NCBI RefSeq assembly: GCF_900103805.1
Contig: NZ_FNIB01000001.1
Location: 124,001-188,000 of the forward strand
Source: Cryobacterium flavum
GTDB lineage: Bacteria > Actinomycetota > Actinomycetes > Actinomycetales > Microbacteriaceae
Length of the DNA: 64,000 nt
Direction of reading: 5' to 3'
Shown: positions 1-8,384 of the stretch, piece by piece
Numbering within the stretch: the first letter of the stretch is position 1
Layout of the letters: each line of letters starts with the position of its first letter
Translations under genes and position numbers: made by a program
Notes under the pieces: generated by a model
Seen by the model: only the letters and a program-made list of their open reading frames with translations
Database searches by the model: none
What the model was told of the DNA's origin: nothing

Positions 1-58
1 AGAACGCGAAAATGCTCCCGCCTTCGCCATCGTGCTAGCCGTGTGCGCAGTCATCCGC

Positions 59-844
59 TCAGACACTGGCGATCAATCCTCCATCAATACGAATGGTCGA
101 CCCGGTGATGTAGGAAGCCGCCTCGCTGGCCAGGAACGCGACCGTTTTGCCGTACTCATCGGGGGTGCCGTAGCGGCCGAGCGGAATAGCGGCTTCGCTC
201 TCGGCGGTCACGTCGGCCACCGCACGATTCTCGCGTGTCGCCTTCGCTTCGTCGAGAAAGGCGATGCGGCCAGTAAGGATGCGGCCGGGCAGCACGGTGT
301 TCGCGGTGATGCCATCGCCACCGACTTCGCGTGCCAGGGTCTTTGACCACCCGACCAGGGTCGACCGCAGGGCATTCGACAATCCCAGATTCGGGATGGG
401 GGCGATCACTCCCGAACTCGTGCTCGTGATGATGCGACCCCACTGTCGTTCGCGCATTCCGGGAAGCACTCGATCGGTCAGTGCGATCACCGGAAGGACC
501 ATCGATTGGAAGTAGCTGGTCCACTCTGCGGCGGGTACTCCGCTGACCGGCGTTGGTTTGGGTCCGCCGGTCATATTGATGAGGATGTCGATTCCGCCCA
601 GGCGCTGTTCAATCAGGCTGACCTGTCGGTCCATCTCGACCAGATCGGCGAGGTCCCAGGCGAAGGCTTCGGCTCGGCCTCCGGCGTCGGTGATGGCGCT
701 GACGGTGGCAGCGGCCCCCGCCAGGGTTCTGCTGGCGACAGCGACAGAAACTCCCTCGGCGGCCAGGGCGCGGGCGATGGCTCCTCCCAGGCCACCGCCG
801 GCACCCAGCACGAGTGCCGTTTTCGTTCCGATTCCTAGGTCCAT
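59..844 (-). CDS. SDR-family protein lacking the YxxxK catalytic motif
   Basis: A 261-aa short-chain dehydrogenase/reductase fold protein. The N-terminal nucleotide-binding glycine motif GAGGGLG lies at about residues 14-20 and the conserved serine region STSSG at about 141-145. Where classical SDRs carry YxxxK the protein reads SNALR (about 156-160), so Tyr becomes Ser and Lys becomes Arg. The following LVGWSKTLARE helix confirms the alignment. A subgroup of atypical SDRs annotated as 3-oxoacyl-ACP reductases has this kind of sequence, and their reactions are poorly defined. The start is supported by AAGGA six bases upstream. It lies downstream of a dehydrogenase on the same strand and next to a divergent TRAP uptake operon, which suggests a role in catabolising the imported acid (inference). 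Confidence 0.85.
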   Translation of the reverse strand: MDLGIGTKTALVLGAGGGLGGAIARALAAEGVSVAVASRTLAGAAATVSAITDAGGRAEAFAWDLADLVEMDRQVSLIEQRLGGIDILINMTGGPKPTPVSGVPAAEWTSYFQSMVLPVIALTDRVLPGMRERQWGRIITSTSSGVIAPIPNLGLSNALRSTLVGWSKTLAREVGGDGITANTVLPGRILTGRIAFLDEAKATRENRAVADVTAESEAAIPLGRYGTPDEYGKTVAFLASEAASYITGSTIRIDGGLIASV

Positions 845-872
845 GGTGATCCTTTCGTTGACGTGCCGGCGG

Positions 873-1748
873 TCAGTTCTCGTTGCGCGCGAGCGTGGAT
901 TCGAGCAGCCAAGCTACCGCTGAGTCAATGTGATCTGCCGTGCCCGAAGGTGCCGGGCTTTCGCGCAGGGAACGAATCGTCTGCTCGTAACGCCCTGACG
1001 TGCCGGCGAGTACCGTTCCCGGCAGGCCGATGTCATTCAGCTGGGCGATGGCCCGATGAACCTCGTGGGATCGCCGCTCGGCGTGCACCACGTGCGTGCG
1101 CACGATGGCGTTGAGAAATTGCGTGAATCCGGCCTGGTTGATGTCGTCGAGAACCAGGTACAGCTCGTCCCGAACACCCTGGCTCTCGGCCGCGATCAGG
1201 CATTCCACTCCGAGGGCTTCCAGCCCCTTGGTGAGCACCGTGCGCAAAAGCTTCAACGTCATGGCATCGCCCGGTTCACCATCGGCGAGTGCACGGGCCG
1301 GGGCCTGAACCGTCGCGAAATCGGCCAGCGCGGTTTCCGCTCGAGGCCCGGCGAGCAGGATCGGGGTCTGCAACCCGGTGAGTGCGATGGCGCCCATGAT
1401 CGCGGCGTCGACATACGCGACGTTCCTGGCGGACATCCGCTGGCCCATTTCTTTCTTGCCCGCGGTGGTCGCGGTACTCAGATCGACGTAGACCGTGTCG
1501 GCACGAAGAAAAGGCAGGGCGGCTTCGGCCGCGCTGTCTGCGACATCGCCGGGCACGCAGGCCCAGACCCGATCTACCTCGCCGAGCCACTCGCCAATGG
1601 TTTCCTTCAACTCGACGTCGAGGTGCCGGGCGCATTCCCGGGCTTGCGATGAGGGGAACGAATCGCACAGCACCACGTCGAATGCCGCTGCCGCGGCGGC
1701 AGCATAGAGCCGTCCGACCTCGCCACAACCGATGATGGCCAGCTTCAT
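873..1748 (-). CDS. NAD(P)-binding 6-phosphogluconate dehydrogenase-like protein (DUF1932 type)
   Basis: About 291 aa, beginning MKLAIIGCGEVG, a Rossmann GxGxxG motif typical of the beta-hydroxyacid dehydrogenase superfamily. The central part has VYVDLSTATTAGKKEM and a YVDAAIMG segment; the C-terminal half resembles the DUF1932 domain fused to 6-phosphogluconate dehydrogenase-like N domains. The reading frame stays open 68 codons further upstream, but that part looks non-coding; the ATG chosen has AGGAA just upstream and starts directly at the Rossmann strand. It probably oxidises or reduces a hydroxy acid. It is read away from the TRAP-TAXI operon and shares the intergenic control region with it. 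The exact substrate cannot be read from the sequence. Confidence 0.8.
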   Translation of the reverse strand: MKLAIIGCGEVGRLYAAAAAAAFDVVLCDSFPSSQARECARHLDVELKETIGEWLGEVDRVWACVPGDVADSAAEAALPFLRADTVYVDLSTATTAGKKEMGQRMSARNVAYVDAAIMGAIALTGLQTPILLAGPRAETALADFATVQAPARALADGEPGDAMTLKLLRTVLTKGLEALGVECLIAAESQGVRDELYLVLDDINQAGFTQFLNAIVRTHVVHAERRSHEVHRAIAQLNDIGLPGTVLAGTSGRYEQTIRSLRESPAPSGTADHIDSAVAWLLESTLARNEN

Positions 1749-1800
1749 TGGGTTCCTGTCCATCGAATTGATTGGGTTCACACTAACTGCATTGATCCCG

Positions 1801-1829
1801 ACTGTACGAAATTTAGACAATCCTGTCAA
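1801..1829 (-). promoter_or_regulatory. Putative promoter of the minus-strand dehydrogenase/SDR pair
   Basis: Read on the minus strand, a perfect -35 TTGACA (1829-1824) is followed after 17 bases by TACAGT (1806-1801), giving a leader of about 45 bases before the ATG at 1748. It faces away from the promoter at 1864. Inferred from consensus only. Confidence 0.4.
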
Positions 1830-1863
1830 TGTTGAGGAATTACATGCCGATAATTCGGGTTTG

Positions 1864-1899
1864 TTGACGTAGATGGTACGACGAATGTATAAATGTACA
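1864..1899 (+). promoter_or_regulatory. Putative promoter and operator of the TRAP-TAXI operon
   Basis: TTGACG (1864-1869), an 18-base spacer and TATAAA (1888-1893) form a plausible sigma-70 promoter. A TGTA-N6-TACA inverted repeat (1886-1899) overlaps the -10 box, where a repressor of the GntR type could act. No regulator gene is seen nearby, so the operator is speculative. Confidence 0.4.
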
Positions 1900-1957
1900 G
1901 AGGGATGATCACATTCCCAAGCCCGCTCGAACCAATGAAGTTTGGAGCACACAGCTC

Positions 1958-2950
1958 ATGACCATCCGCTCTCGTTCAATCCCGCAACGACGCACAGTAC
2001 GCATTGCCATTGCCGCTCTCGCGGTACCGGCCCTCTTTCTCACCGCCTGCAGTGACGGCGGCGGCGCGGCCGGCGGCTCCACCGCCCTGTCCATTGCGGC
2101 CGGGGGCACCGGCGGTGTGTACTACCCGCTGGGTGGCGGTATCGCCACAATGATCGGCAACGACATCGAAGGGTACAGCGCCACCGTCCAGGAAACGAAC
2201 GCATCCGTCGACAATCTGCTTCTGATCCAGACAGGCGCGGCCGACTTGGCCCTCGTGGTGGGCGATGTGGTCTCCGATGCCGTGGATGGTGTCGGTTCCT
2301 TCGCGGACAATCCTGCCGACATCTGCTCGCTCGGTAACCTCTACAACAACTACATGCAGCTGGTCACCTCGTCCGGCACCGGCATTGAAAGCGTTGAAGA
2401 CATGAAGGGCTTGCGCGTCTCCGTCGGATCCCCGTCCTCGGCCACCGAAGTCGGCGCCGTCCGCATTCTCGAAGCCGCCGGCATCAACGTAGAGACCGAC
2501 ATCGACCGCCGCCAGCTCGGCGCCGCCGAGACCGCCGACGCACTGCGCGACGGCACGATTGACGCCGGCTTCTGGTCTGGCGGCCTCCCCACCGGTGCGC
2601 TGGTCGACTATGCCAGCACCGGCGACATGGTGCTGGTGAACTTCGGCGAATACGCCGATGCTCTCGCCACCGAATTCGGTGCCTACTACGTCGAACAGGA
2701 CATCCCGGCCAACACTTACGAGGGCCAGACCGAAGCCGTGTCGGTGATCGTCTCGCCGAACCTGCTGGTCGCCAGCAATGACATGGACGAGACCCTGCAG
2801 GAGCAGATCACGGCAGCCATCTTCGACAATAAGGAAGCCCTGATTCAGGTGCATCCGGCAGCCGAGGAACTGGACGCCGCGACGGCCGGTAACGTTCCCT
2901 ACATCACCACCTGCGCGGGCGCCCAGACGTACTTCGACCAGGCCAGCTAA
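1958..2950 (+). CDS. TAXI-family TRAP transporter solute-binding lipoprotein
   Basis: 330 aa. The N-terminus has positive charges, a hydrophobic segment and a lipobox ending LTAC with the lipidated Cys at about residue 31, so it is probably anchored outside the membrane. After a Ser/Gly linker comes the TAXI-type start SIAAGGTGGVYYPLGGGIATM, where the GGVYYPLGG segment is characteristic of this family. It should capture a carboxylate or amino acid and hand it to the fused TRAP permease two genes downstream. The next gene begins six bases after the stop. TAXI proteins differ from DctP-type binding proteins and have few known ligands, so the substrate is unknown here. Confidence 0.92.
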   Translation: MTIRSRSIPQRRTVRIAIAALAVPALFLTACSDGGGAAGGSTALSIAAGGTGGVYYPLGGGIATMIGNDIEGYSATVQETNASVDNLLLIQTGAADLALVVGDVVSDAVDGVGSFADNPADICSLGNLYNNYMQLVTSSGTGIESVEDMKGLRVSVGSPSSATEVGAVRILEAAGINVETDIDRRQLGAAETADALRDGTIDAGFWSGGLPTGALVDYASTGDMVLVNFGEYADALATEFGAYYVEQDIPANTYEGQTEAVSVIVSPNLLVASNDMDETLQEQITAAIFDNKEALIQVHPAAEELDAATAGNVPYITTCAGAQTYFDQAS

Positions 2951-2956
2951 ACCGCG

Positions 2957-3487
2957 ATGCGCAAGCCAGCCGTTGCCATCGCGGCGGCGCTCGTCACGCT
3001 CACCGTCGGCGCTTTCGGCCTCGTCACCGCCTTCGGGCCGGTCGGCGCCAGCGCCGACGGGGGCGGCGAACGGATGATCGTGGTCCGTGACCAGGACGGC
3101 GACGTGCTGGCCAGCCTTCCGCTGAACGGAGACTCGTTCTCCGTCAGCTATCGCAATTCGATCTACCAGACCATGGCTGAGGAACGCTACGTCGTTGCCG
3201 CCGACGGAAAATACGAACTGGTCGAAATAGCGGCCGATCAGCTGGCCGTGATCGAAGAGTATTACGCCGTGCCCGACGCTCCGCGCCGCGCATCGCCCGG
3301 CGACCGACGCGCCTATGTCGTCGAGCCGGACCCCAGGCATCCGGCCGTGTTCGAGGCACTCTCGATCGCGGCAACCGACCTCGGCGAACGAACCATTCAC
3401 ATTCCCGGGTCGTCGCCCTACGCACTCTGGCAGCTTGTCGACGATGCCGCCCCCTACCTAGTACTTGAGATCGAGGAGACACCATGA
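2957..3487 (+). CDS. DUF1850 domain protein of the TRAP-TAXI operon
   Basis: 176 aa with one N-terminal membrane or signal segment (about residues 8-28). The core reads SFSVSYRNSIYQTMAEERY, matching the DUF1850 pattern of a short beta strand, an aromatic/Asn-Ser motif and a conserved Glu. DUF1850 genes are typically found between a TAXI binding protein and a TRAP permease, as here. The start of the permease overlaps its stop codon by four bases (ATGA), implying translational coupling. The function is not established; a periplasmic accessory or assembly role in transport is the usual guess. Confidence 0.8.
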   Translation: MRKPAVAIAAALVTLTVGAFGLVTAFGPVGASADGGGERMIVVRDQDGDVLASLPLNGDSFSVSYRNSIYQTMAEERYVVAADGKYELVEIAADQLAVIEEYYAVPDAPRRASPGDRRAYVVEPDPRHPAVFEALSIAATDLGERTIHIPGSSPYALWQLVDDAAPYLVLEIEETP

Positions 3488-5550
3488 CCCAGGAAACGGG
3501 CGGCAGCGCAGCCGTCAACACCAAATCACCGCCGAGCGCACCGGGCGGCACCGCATCGGACCTGCTCGACGAGGCCGATCCCAAAATCGATGAGGAAGCG
3601 CTACTCGCGGAGTTCGATGCTGAAATACCCGCCCGAAAGCTCAGCGGTGTTCCCCAGCTCGTGGTCAAGATCATGGGGGTCGCTCTTTCCCTGTTCGGTC
3701 TGTACTGGGTTTTCAACCCGATGGCCTCGCAGTTCTACCTCCCCGCATTCCTGATGCTCGCCCTGTCGGCCACCTTTCTCGCCTACCGTGGTTGGGGCAG
3801 CAAGAACAAGGCCAAGGCCCCGGGCGCGAAAGACAACCCCCGCGTCGCGGACTGGTTACTCGCCGTGGTCGCGGTTGTGCCCTTTGCGTACATCATCTCC
3901 GACTGGGACGCATTCTTTCGTCGGGCGATCATTCCCACCGACCTCGACGTCATCATGGGCACGCTCGCCATTCTGGTGACTCTCGAAGCCGCGCGCCGCA
4001 CCGTGGGTCTGATGATCCCCATTGCCGTCATTGTCTTCTTCGCCTACGCCCACTGGGGTTCCTATATTCCGGGCGTGTTCGGCACCTCATCGTTCGACTG
4101 GTCCCGCCTCGTCGGTCACAACATTATGGGCACCCAGGGATTGTTCGGCGTTCCCACCAATGTGGCGGCCACCTTCGTGATTCTGTTCACCCTGTACGGC
4201 GCCGTCCTGACCGGTTCCGGGGCGAGCAAATTTTTCATCGATCTCTCGTTCGCAGCCTTCGGACGATCCGCTGCAGGCCCTGGTCGCACTGTCACCCTGG
4301 CCGGCTTCCTGCTCGGCACAGTTTCCGGTTCCGGCGTTGCCACCACGGTGACCCTCGGTGGAATCTCCTGGCCACTGCTGCGCCGTGCCGGCTACCCGCG
4401 CGAGCACGGCGGCGCCCTACTCGCGGCTGCCGGTATCGGCGCGATCATGGCTCCGCCGATGATGGGTGCTGCGGCCTTCATCATCGCTGCTCTGCTCGGC
4501 GTCTCTTACCTGCAGGTGCTGATCTGGGCCATCATTCCGACGATCCTGTACTACTTCGGACTCATCCTCTCCATTGAAATGGACTCGCGCCGCTTCAAGA
4601 CGACCGACGTGAAGATGGAGGTGAAGCCGATCGGCAAGCTCCTGCTGCGGTTCGGCTACCACTTCAGTTCGCTCGCTGCGATCGTGGTGTTCATGTCGTT
4701 CGGGATGACGCCGTTCCGCGCCGTTGTCTACGCCACGGTGCTTGCCCTCGTGCTGAGCTTCTTTGATCGCTCGTCGTGGATGACGCCACGTCGAATCTGG
4801 GACGCCTTGGCCACGGGAGCCGCCGGCGCCATGTCGATCATCCCCGTGATGGCCGCGGCCGGCCTCATCGTCGGCGTGCTCACTCTCACCGGCCTCGGGC
4901 TGAAGCTGGCGGGCATCATCGTGTCCGCCGCCGGCGGCAACCTGCTGCTGACGGCCATCCTCTCCGCTGTCGCGGTCACCCTGCTCGGCCTGGCCGTTCC
5001 GGTCACGGCGAGCTTCATCATCTCCTGGGTCATCATCGGTCCGGCCCTGCAGGACGTCGGTGTGCCGGCATTCGCCGCGGCCATGTTCATCTTCTACTAC
5101 TCGGTGCTCAGCGAGGTGTCCCCGCCGACGGCGCTGTCGCCGTTCGCAGCATCCGCTATTACCGGTGGCAAACCCATCACGACGATGTGGCTGACCTGGA
5201 AGTACACCCTCACGGCCTTCCTGGTGCCATTCGTATTCGTGCTGTCCGAGGCCGGGATCGGCCTGCTCCTGCAGGGTGGGGTCTGGTCAATCGTGCTGGC
5301 GACTGTGACTTCCCTGCTGGCTGTCGCCGCTCTCGCTGTCGCAACCGGCGGCTGGCTCTGGGGCCCGGCGAAGTTGCCGGAGCGGCTCCTGATCGGTGGC
5401 GGTGCCTTGCCGCTCGTCACCCTGTCCCTCCTCCCCATGGCCATCGGGGTCGGCATGATCGTGCTGGGAATCGTCGTGCACCTGATCGGGCGTCGGCGTC
5501 GGGCCGCCGAGACAGCCGAACCGGCAGTCTCACACAGCACCACGGCCTGA
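3484..5550 (+). CDS. TRAP transporter fused permease (4TM/12TM)
   Basis: 688 aa. A hydrophilic N-terminus of about 55 residues rich in acidic residues precedes many hydrophobic helices, consistent with fusion of the small DctQ-like and large DctM-like subunits, the form used by TAXI systems. A glycine-rich helical hairpin (GFLLGTVSGSGVATTVTLGG, then GAIMAPPMMGAAAF) marks the large-subunit core, and a second hairpin VSPPTALSPFAASAITGG follows. It should drive sodium- or proton-coupled import of the ligand captured by the lipoprotein. The ATG overlaps the DUF1850 stop. The C-terminal tail is basic (GRRRRA). Confidence 0.92.
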   Translation: MTQETGGSAAVNTKSPPSAPGGTASDLLDEADPKIDEEALLAEFDAEIPARKLSGVPQLVVKIMGVALSLFGLYWVFNPMASQFYLPAFLMLALSATFLAYRGWGSKNKAKAPGAKDNPRVADWLLAVVAVVPFAYIISDWDAFFRRAIIPTDLDVIMGTLAILVTLEAARRTVGLMIPIAVIVFFAYAHWGSYIPGVFGTSSFDWSRLVGHNIMGTQGLFGVPTNVAATFVILFTLYGAVLTGSGASKFFIDLSFAAFGRSAAGPGRTVTLAGFLLGTVSGSGVATTVTLGGISWPLLRRAGYPREHGGALLAAAGIGAIMAPPMMGAAAFIIAALLGVSYLQVLIWAIIPTILYYFGLILSIEMDSRRFKTTDVKMEVKPIGKLLLRFGYHFSSLAAIVVFMSFGMTPFRAVVYATVLALVLSFFDRSSWMTPRRIWDALATGAAGAMSIIPVMAAAGLIVGVLTLTGLGLKLAGIIVSAAGGNLLLTAILSAVAVTLLGLAVPVTASFIISWVIIGPALQDVGVPAFAAAMFIFYYSVLSEVSPPTALSPFAASAITGGKPITTMWLTWKYTLTAFLVPFVFVLSEAGIGLLLQGGVWSIVLATVTSLLAVAALAVATGGWLWGPAKLPERLLIGGGALPLVTLSLLPMAIGVGMIVLGIVVHLIGRRRRAAETAEPAVSHSTTA

Positions 5551-5629
5551 TCCGCAGGGTGACCAAGCGTGTTGGTCGCCCCCCGCTTCACCCTGTAGAC
5601 CACATTTCGCGCTACGTGAAAGGCTGCCC

Positions 5630-6484
5630 ATGCGTCTCTGTACTGTTCGTGAAGGTTCGTTTGAAATCGCCGCCGTCATCCTTCCTGACCGCGGAGTAGC
5701 GCTGATTCGCGATCTCCTGCCGGGCTTCACGGGCGACGTGCTTGAGGTCCTGACTGCGGGCACAGCAGATGCGATCGAGGCGGCAGCTCTCGCCGCTGAC
5801 GCTTCGGTCTTTCGCCCGACGGATTCCGTGGCGTTCGGTGCGCCGTATCGGCATCCCCGCATGTTGTGGGGCATCGGATTGAACTATATGGAACATGCGT
5901 CGGATCTCGCCGAGGGCGTACCGGACGAGCCGGCCTCGTTCATCAAGGGCGACCACACCATCATCGGTCCGGGCGAGAACATCCCGATCCCCTGGCAAAG
6001 CATCCGCACCACCGCTGAGGCCGAACTGGGCATCGTGATCGGACGATACTGCCGCAACGTAGAACCGGACGATGCGTTGGGCTATGTGGCCGGCGTGGTT
6101 CCGCTCCTCGACCAGACGGCCGAAGATATCCTGCAGAGAAATCCCCGGTTTCTGACGCGGTCGAAGAACTTTCCCGGGTTCTTCTCCTTCGGGCCGAGCA
6201 TCGTTCCGTTGTCAGAAGTGTTTGAGTCCTACGATTCTTTGGCCGACGTCACGGTGTCAACGGTCATCAACGGTGCCGTTCATCGCAGTAACACCGTTTC
6301 AAACATGCGCTACGACCCGGCTTTCCTCATCAGCTTTCACAGCAAGGTCATGCCGCTCTATCCCGGCGATATCATTTCGACCGGAACGCCCGGTGCGGTG
6401 CAGGTTCGGCCGGGGGATGTCGCGGAGTGTCGCATCCCGGGGATCGGTGTTCTGCAGAATCCCGTTGTGGACCAGTCGCGCTAA
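5630..6484 (+). CDS. Fumarylacetoacetate hydrolase family protein
   Basis: 284 aa. Shows the family signatures GIGLNYMEHA (about 81-90), FIKGDHTIIGPGENIPIP (about 104-121), the acidic metal ligands in AEAELGIVIG (E130, E132) and DQTAEDI (D161), and STGTPGAVQVRPGD near the C-terminus. Members cleave C-C bonds of acylpyruvates or beta-keto acids, or hydrate/isomerise related acids, using Mg2+ or Mn2+. AAAGG precedes the start by eight bases. It follows the TRAP permease by 79 bases and is probably co-transcribed, so it may act on the imported compound. The usual GYT.NDV segment is altered to GYVAGVV, which sets it apart from 2-keto-3-deoxy or homoprotocatechuate enzymes. Confidence 0.88.
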   Translation: MRLCTVREGSFEIAAVILPDRGVALIRDLLPGFTGDVLEVLTAGTADAIEAAALAADASVFRPTDSVAFGAPYRHPRMLWGIGLNYMEHASDLAEGVPDEPASFIKGDHTIIGPGENIPIPWQSIRTTAEAELGIVIGRYCRNVEPDDALGYVAGVVPLLDQTAEDILQRNPRFLTRSKNFPGFFSFGPSIVPLSEVFESYDSLADVTVSTVINGAVHRSNTVSNMRYDPAFLISFHSKVMPLYPGDIISTGTPGAVQVRPGDVAECRIPGIGVLQNPVVDQSR

Positions 6485-6491
6485 AGCGCAG

Positions 6492-7412
6492 TCACGCCAG
6501 CAGGGCCGCGACGACGATCAATGCCGGCATTGAGAGGATCGTCGTGAGTAACACGGTGTCGCGGGTGACGACGATCGCCCGGTCGTAACGCGAGGCGAAG
6601 TTGAAAATGTTCTGCGCGGTCGGCAGGGCCGACACGGCGACGACCGCGAACAGCTGGGCGCCGTCGAGGTCGAACACGAAATGACCGAACAGGTACGCGA
6701 TGATCGGTGCCAGTACGACCTTGATCACCGTGGCCACGACGACCTGTTTGCGGCCGGTGCCTGCCTGCAGCAGGCGCTGGCCGTGCAGGGACATGCCGAA
6801 CGAGAGCAAGACCATGGGAATGGCTGCTCCGCCGATGAGCTCGAACGGTGCCAGTACCGGGTCCGGCAGGGTGATGCCGGACACCGCAACGACCACACCG
6901 GCGAGTGAGGCGAGAATCATCGGATTGCGAAACGGTTGGGTGAGGATCGATCGCAGGGATGCCCGGCCGTGGGTGGCCAGGTCGAGAATCGCCAGAATGG
7001 TCGGGGCCAGAATCACCAGCTGCAGCAGCACCACTGGCGCCACATACTGGGCACTGCCGAGCACATAGATGGCCACCGGCAATCCGATGTTGTTGACATT
7101 GATATAGGTCGCGCTCGACGCACCCAGCACCGTCTCGGCCAACGGAGTGCGAAAGAACAAGCGGGACGCCACCACATAGAGCAAAGCGCCCACGAGGACC
7201 GTGCAGACGATGGCGGCCAGAAACTCGGAGAACAGCACCGAGACGTCAGCGTGCGAGAGCACGGTGAACAGCAGCGCGGGGGTCGCGACGAAGTACGCCA
7301 TGCGGTTGAGCACCCGGCCGGCGCCCGCCCCGACCAGACTGAATCGCTCGGCGAAGTACCCGATCAGGATCACAAATCCGATAATCGAAAACCCGACCAG
7401 AACACCGCCCAT
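6492..7412 (-). CDS. AEC-family (auxin efflux carrier-like) transporter
   Basis: 306 aa with about ten predicted membrane helices in two repeats. The first reads IGFVILIGYFAERF and the conserved NNIGLPVAIYVLG segment (about residues 108-120) resembles the AEC/MdcF-type malonate or malate carriers. Likely moves a carboxylate across the membrane. It converges on the fumarylacetoacetate hydrolase gene with only seven bases between stops. A -10 box lies seven bases before the ATG, so the mRNA is probably leaderless. Its position beside a TRAP catabolic operon suggests related small acids, but direction and substrate are unknown. Confidence 0.88.
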   Translation of the reverse strand: MGGVLVGFSIIGFVILIGYFAERFSLVGAGAGRVLNRMAYFVATPALLFTVLSHADVSVLFSEFLAAIVCTVLVGALLYVVASRLFFRTPLAETVLGASSATYINVNNIGLPVAIYVLGSAQYVAPVVLLQLVILAPTILAILDLATHGRASLRSILTQPFRNPMILASLAGVVVAVSGITLPDPVLAPFELIGGAAIPMVLLSFGMSLHGQRLLQAGTGRKQVVVATVIKVVLAPIIAYLFGHFVFDLDGAQLFAVVAVSALPTAQNIFNFASRYDRAIVVTRDTVLLTTILSMPALIVVAALLA

Positions 7413-7419
7413 TTAGTTG

Positions 7420-7425
7420 AGCCTA
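7420..7425 (-). promoter_or_regulatory. -10 box TAGGCT of the AEC transporter gene (leaderless)
   Basis: On the minus strand TAGGCT ends seven bases before the ATG at 7412, leaving no room for a ribosome binding site. Confidence 0.45.
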
Positions 7426-7481
7426 CGGGTTCACTCAGCTGATCTCCCGCGCGGCCCTTTCGGTCGTGCGATCGACGTTGC

Positions 7482-7487
7482 TACGAT
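7482..7487 (+). promoter_or_regulatory. -10 box TACGAT of the alpha/beta hydrolase gene (leaderless)
   Basis: TACGAT is followed by six bases and the ATG at 7494, so transcription should start at or next to the start codon. No convincing -35 box is seen. Confidence 0.45.
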
Positions 7488-7493
7488 CCAAGC

Positions 7494-8309
7494 ATGCCCC
7501 GACTCGACGTTCCTGGCGCTTCCCTCTACTACGAGACTCAGGGAGACCCCGCCTCGCCAGCCCTGCTGCTGATTCACGCGGGCATCGCGACCCTGCGCAT
7601 GTGGGATCCGCAGGTAGCCGCCCTCGCAGCGCACCACTACGTCATCCGCTTCGACACCCGTGGTTTCGGTCAGACCACGGCCGAGAATGTGGAATTCTCC
7701 AACCGAGCGGATGCCACGGCGCTGCTCGATCATCTCGGCGTCGCTCGCGCCACCCTGATCGGCTGCTCACGCGGAGGCACGATCGCGATCGACTTCGCCG
7801 TGGCGACGCCCGAGCGAGTCGCGGGCATCGTGACGATCGGGTCAGGGCCCAGCGGGTTTCCCGATGTGGAACTCACCGAGAAGGAAGATGCCCTGTTCGA
7901 CAAGCTGGATGCGGCCTTCGAAGCCCGCCAGTGGCCGCGGCTGGCGCGGCTCGAGGTTGCGCTGTGGGCGGTTGGACCCACGCGCAAGGCGGCCGACGTA
8001 GATCCCGCTTTTCTGGCCCTCGCGCAGGAACTGAATCTGCGCAACGTCATCCACGCCACGGAAGCGCCGATCCTGATTCCGTTGGAGCCGCCGGCGCTCG
8101 ACCGGGTGAGTGACATCGACGTTCCCGCGCTGGTCACTGTGGGTGAGCTCGACGTCACGTCATCGCTGGCGCAGTACGAGTTCTTGTTGGAGATGCTGCC
8201 GCAGGCCAGCGGATGCACGTTCCGCGACACCGCGCACCTGCCGAGCGTCGAGCATCCGCTGGAGTTTCAGCGCGTACTGATCAGCTGGCTCGCGACCAAC
8301 AGTCTCTGA
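7494..8309 (+). CDS. Alpha/beta hydrolase
   Basis: 271 aa of canonical alpha/beta hydrolase fold. The HAG oxyanion-hole turn (LLLIHAG) is at about residue 28, the nucleophile elbow GCSRGG puts Ser at about 92, an acid follows in VGELDV (about 223) and the catalytic His is in DTAHLPSVEHP (about 248). It resembles 3-oxoadipate enol-lactonase and haloperoxidase-like esterases, but no substrate motif decides between them. Monocistronic with a leaderless promoter. A hairpin at 8329 separates it from the convergent permease gene. Confidence 0.88.
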   Translation: MPRLDVPGASLYYETQGDPASPALLLIHAGIATLRMWDPQVAALAAHHYVIRFDTRGFGQTTAENVEFSNRADATALLDHLGVARATLIGCSRGGTIAIDFAVATPERVAGIVTIGSGPSGFPDVELTEKEDALFDKLDAAFEARQWPRLARLEVALWAVGPTRKAADVDPAFLALAQELNLRNVIHATEAPILIPLEPPALDRVSDIDVPALVTVGELDVTSSLAQYEFLLEMLPQASGCTFRDTAHLPSVEHPLEFQRVLISWLATNSL

Positions 8310-8328
8310 TCCCTCTTCCTCTCCTGCT

Positions 8329-8354
8329 CCGGGCAGAAACAAACCGCTGCCCGG
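8329..8354. terminator. Stem-loop between convergent genes
   Basis: CCGGGCAG and CTGCCCGG form a perfect 8-bp stem with a 10-base loop in the 75-base gap between the hydrolase and the convergent APC permease. No strong T-run follows, so it is a weak or bidirectional terminator candidate. Confidence 0.45.
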
Positions 8355-8384
8355 TTCTCCCACACCCGAACCGGGCGACCCGAG

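Noticed and set aside
1769..1957. Riboswitch in the TRAP operon leader
   Set aside because: The gap is AT-rich and best explained by two promoters and an operator; no conserved aptamer could be recognised.
1976..3400. Minus-strand frame antisense to the TAXI binding protein and DUF1850 gene
   Set aside because: The plus-strand lipoprotein with lipobox and the ATGA-coupled operon explain the region.
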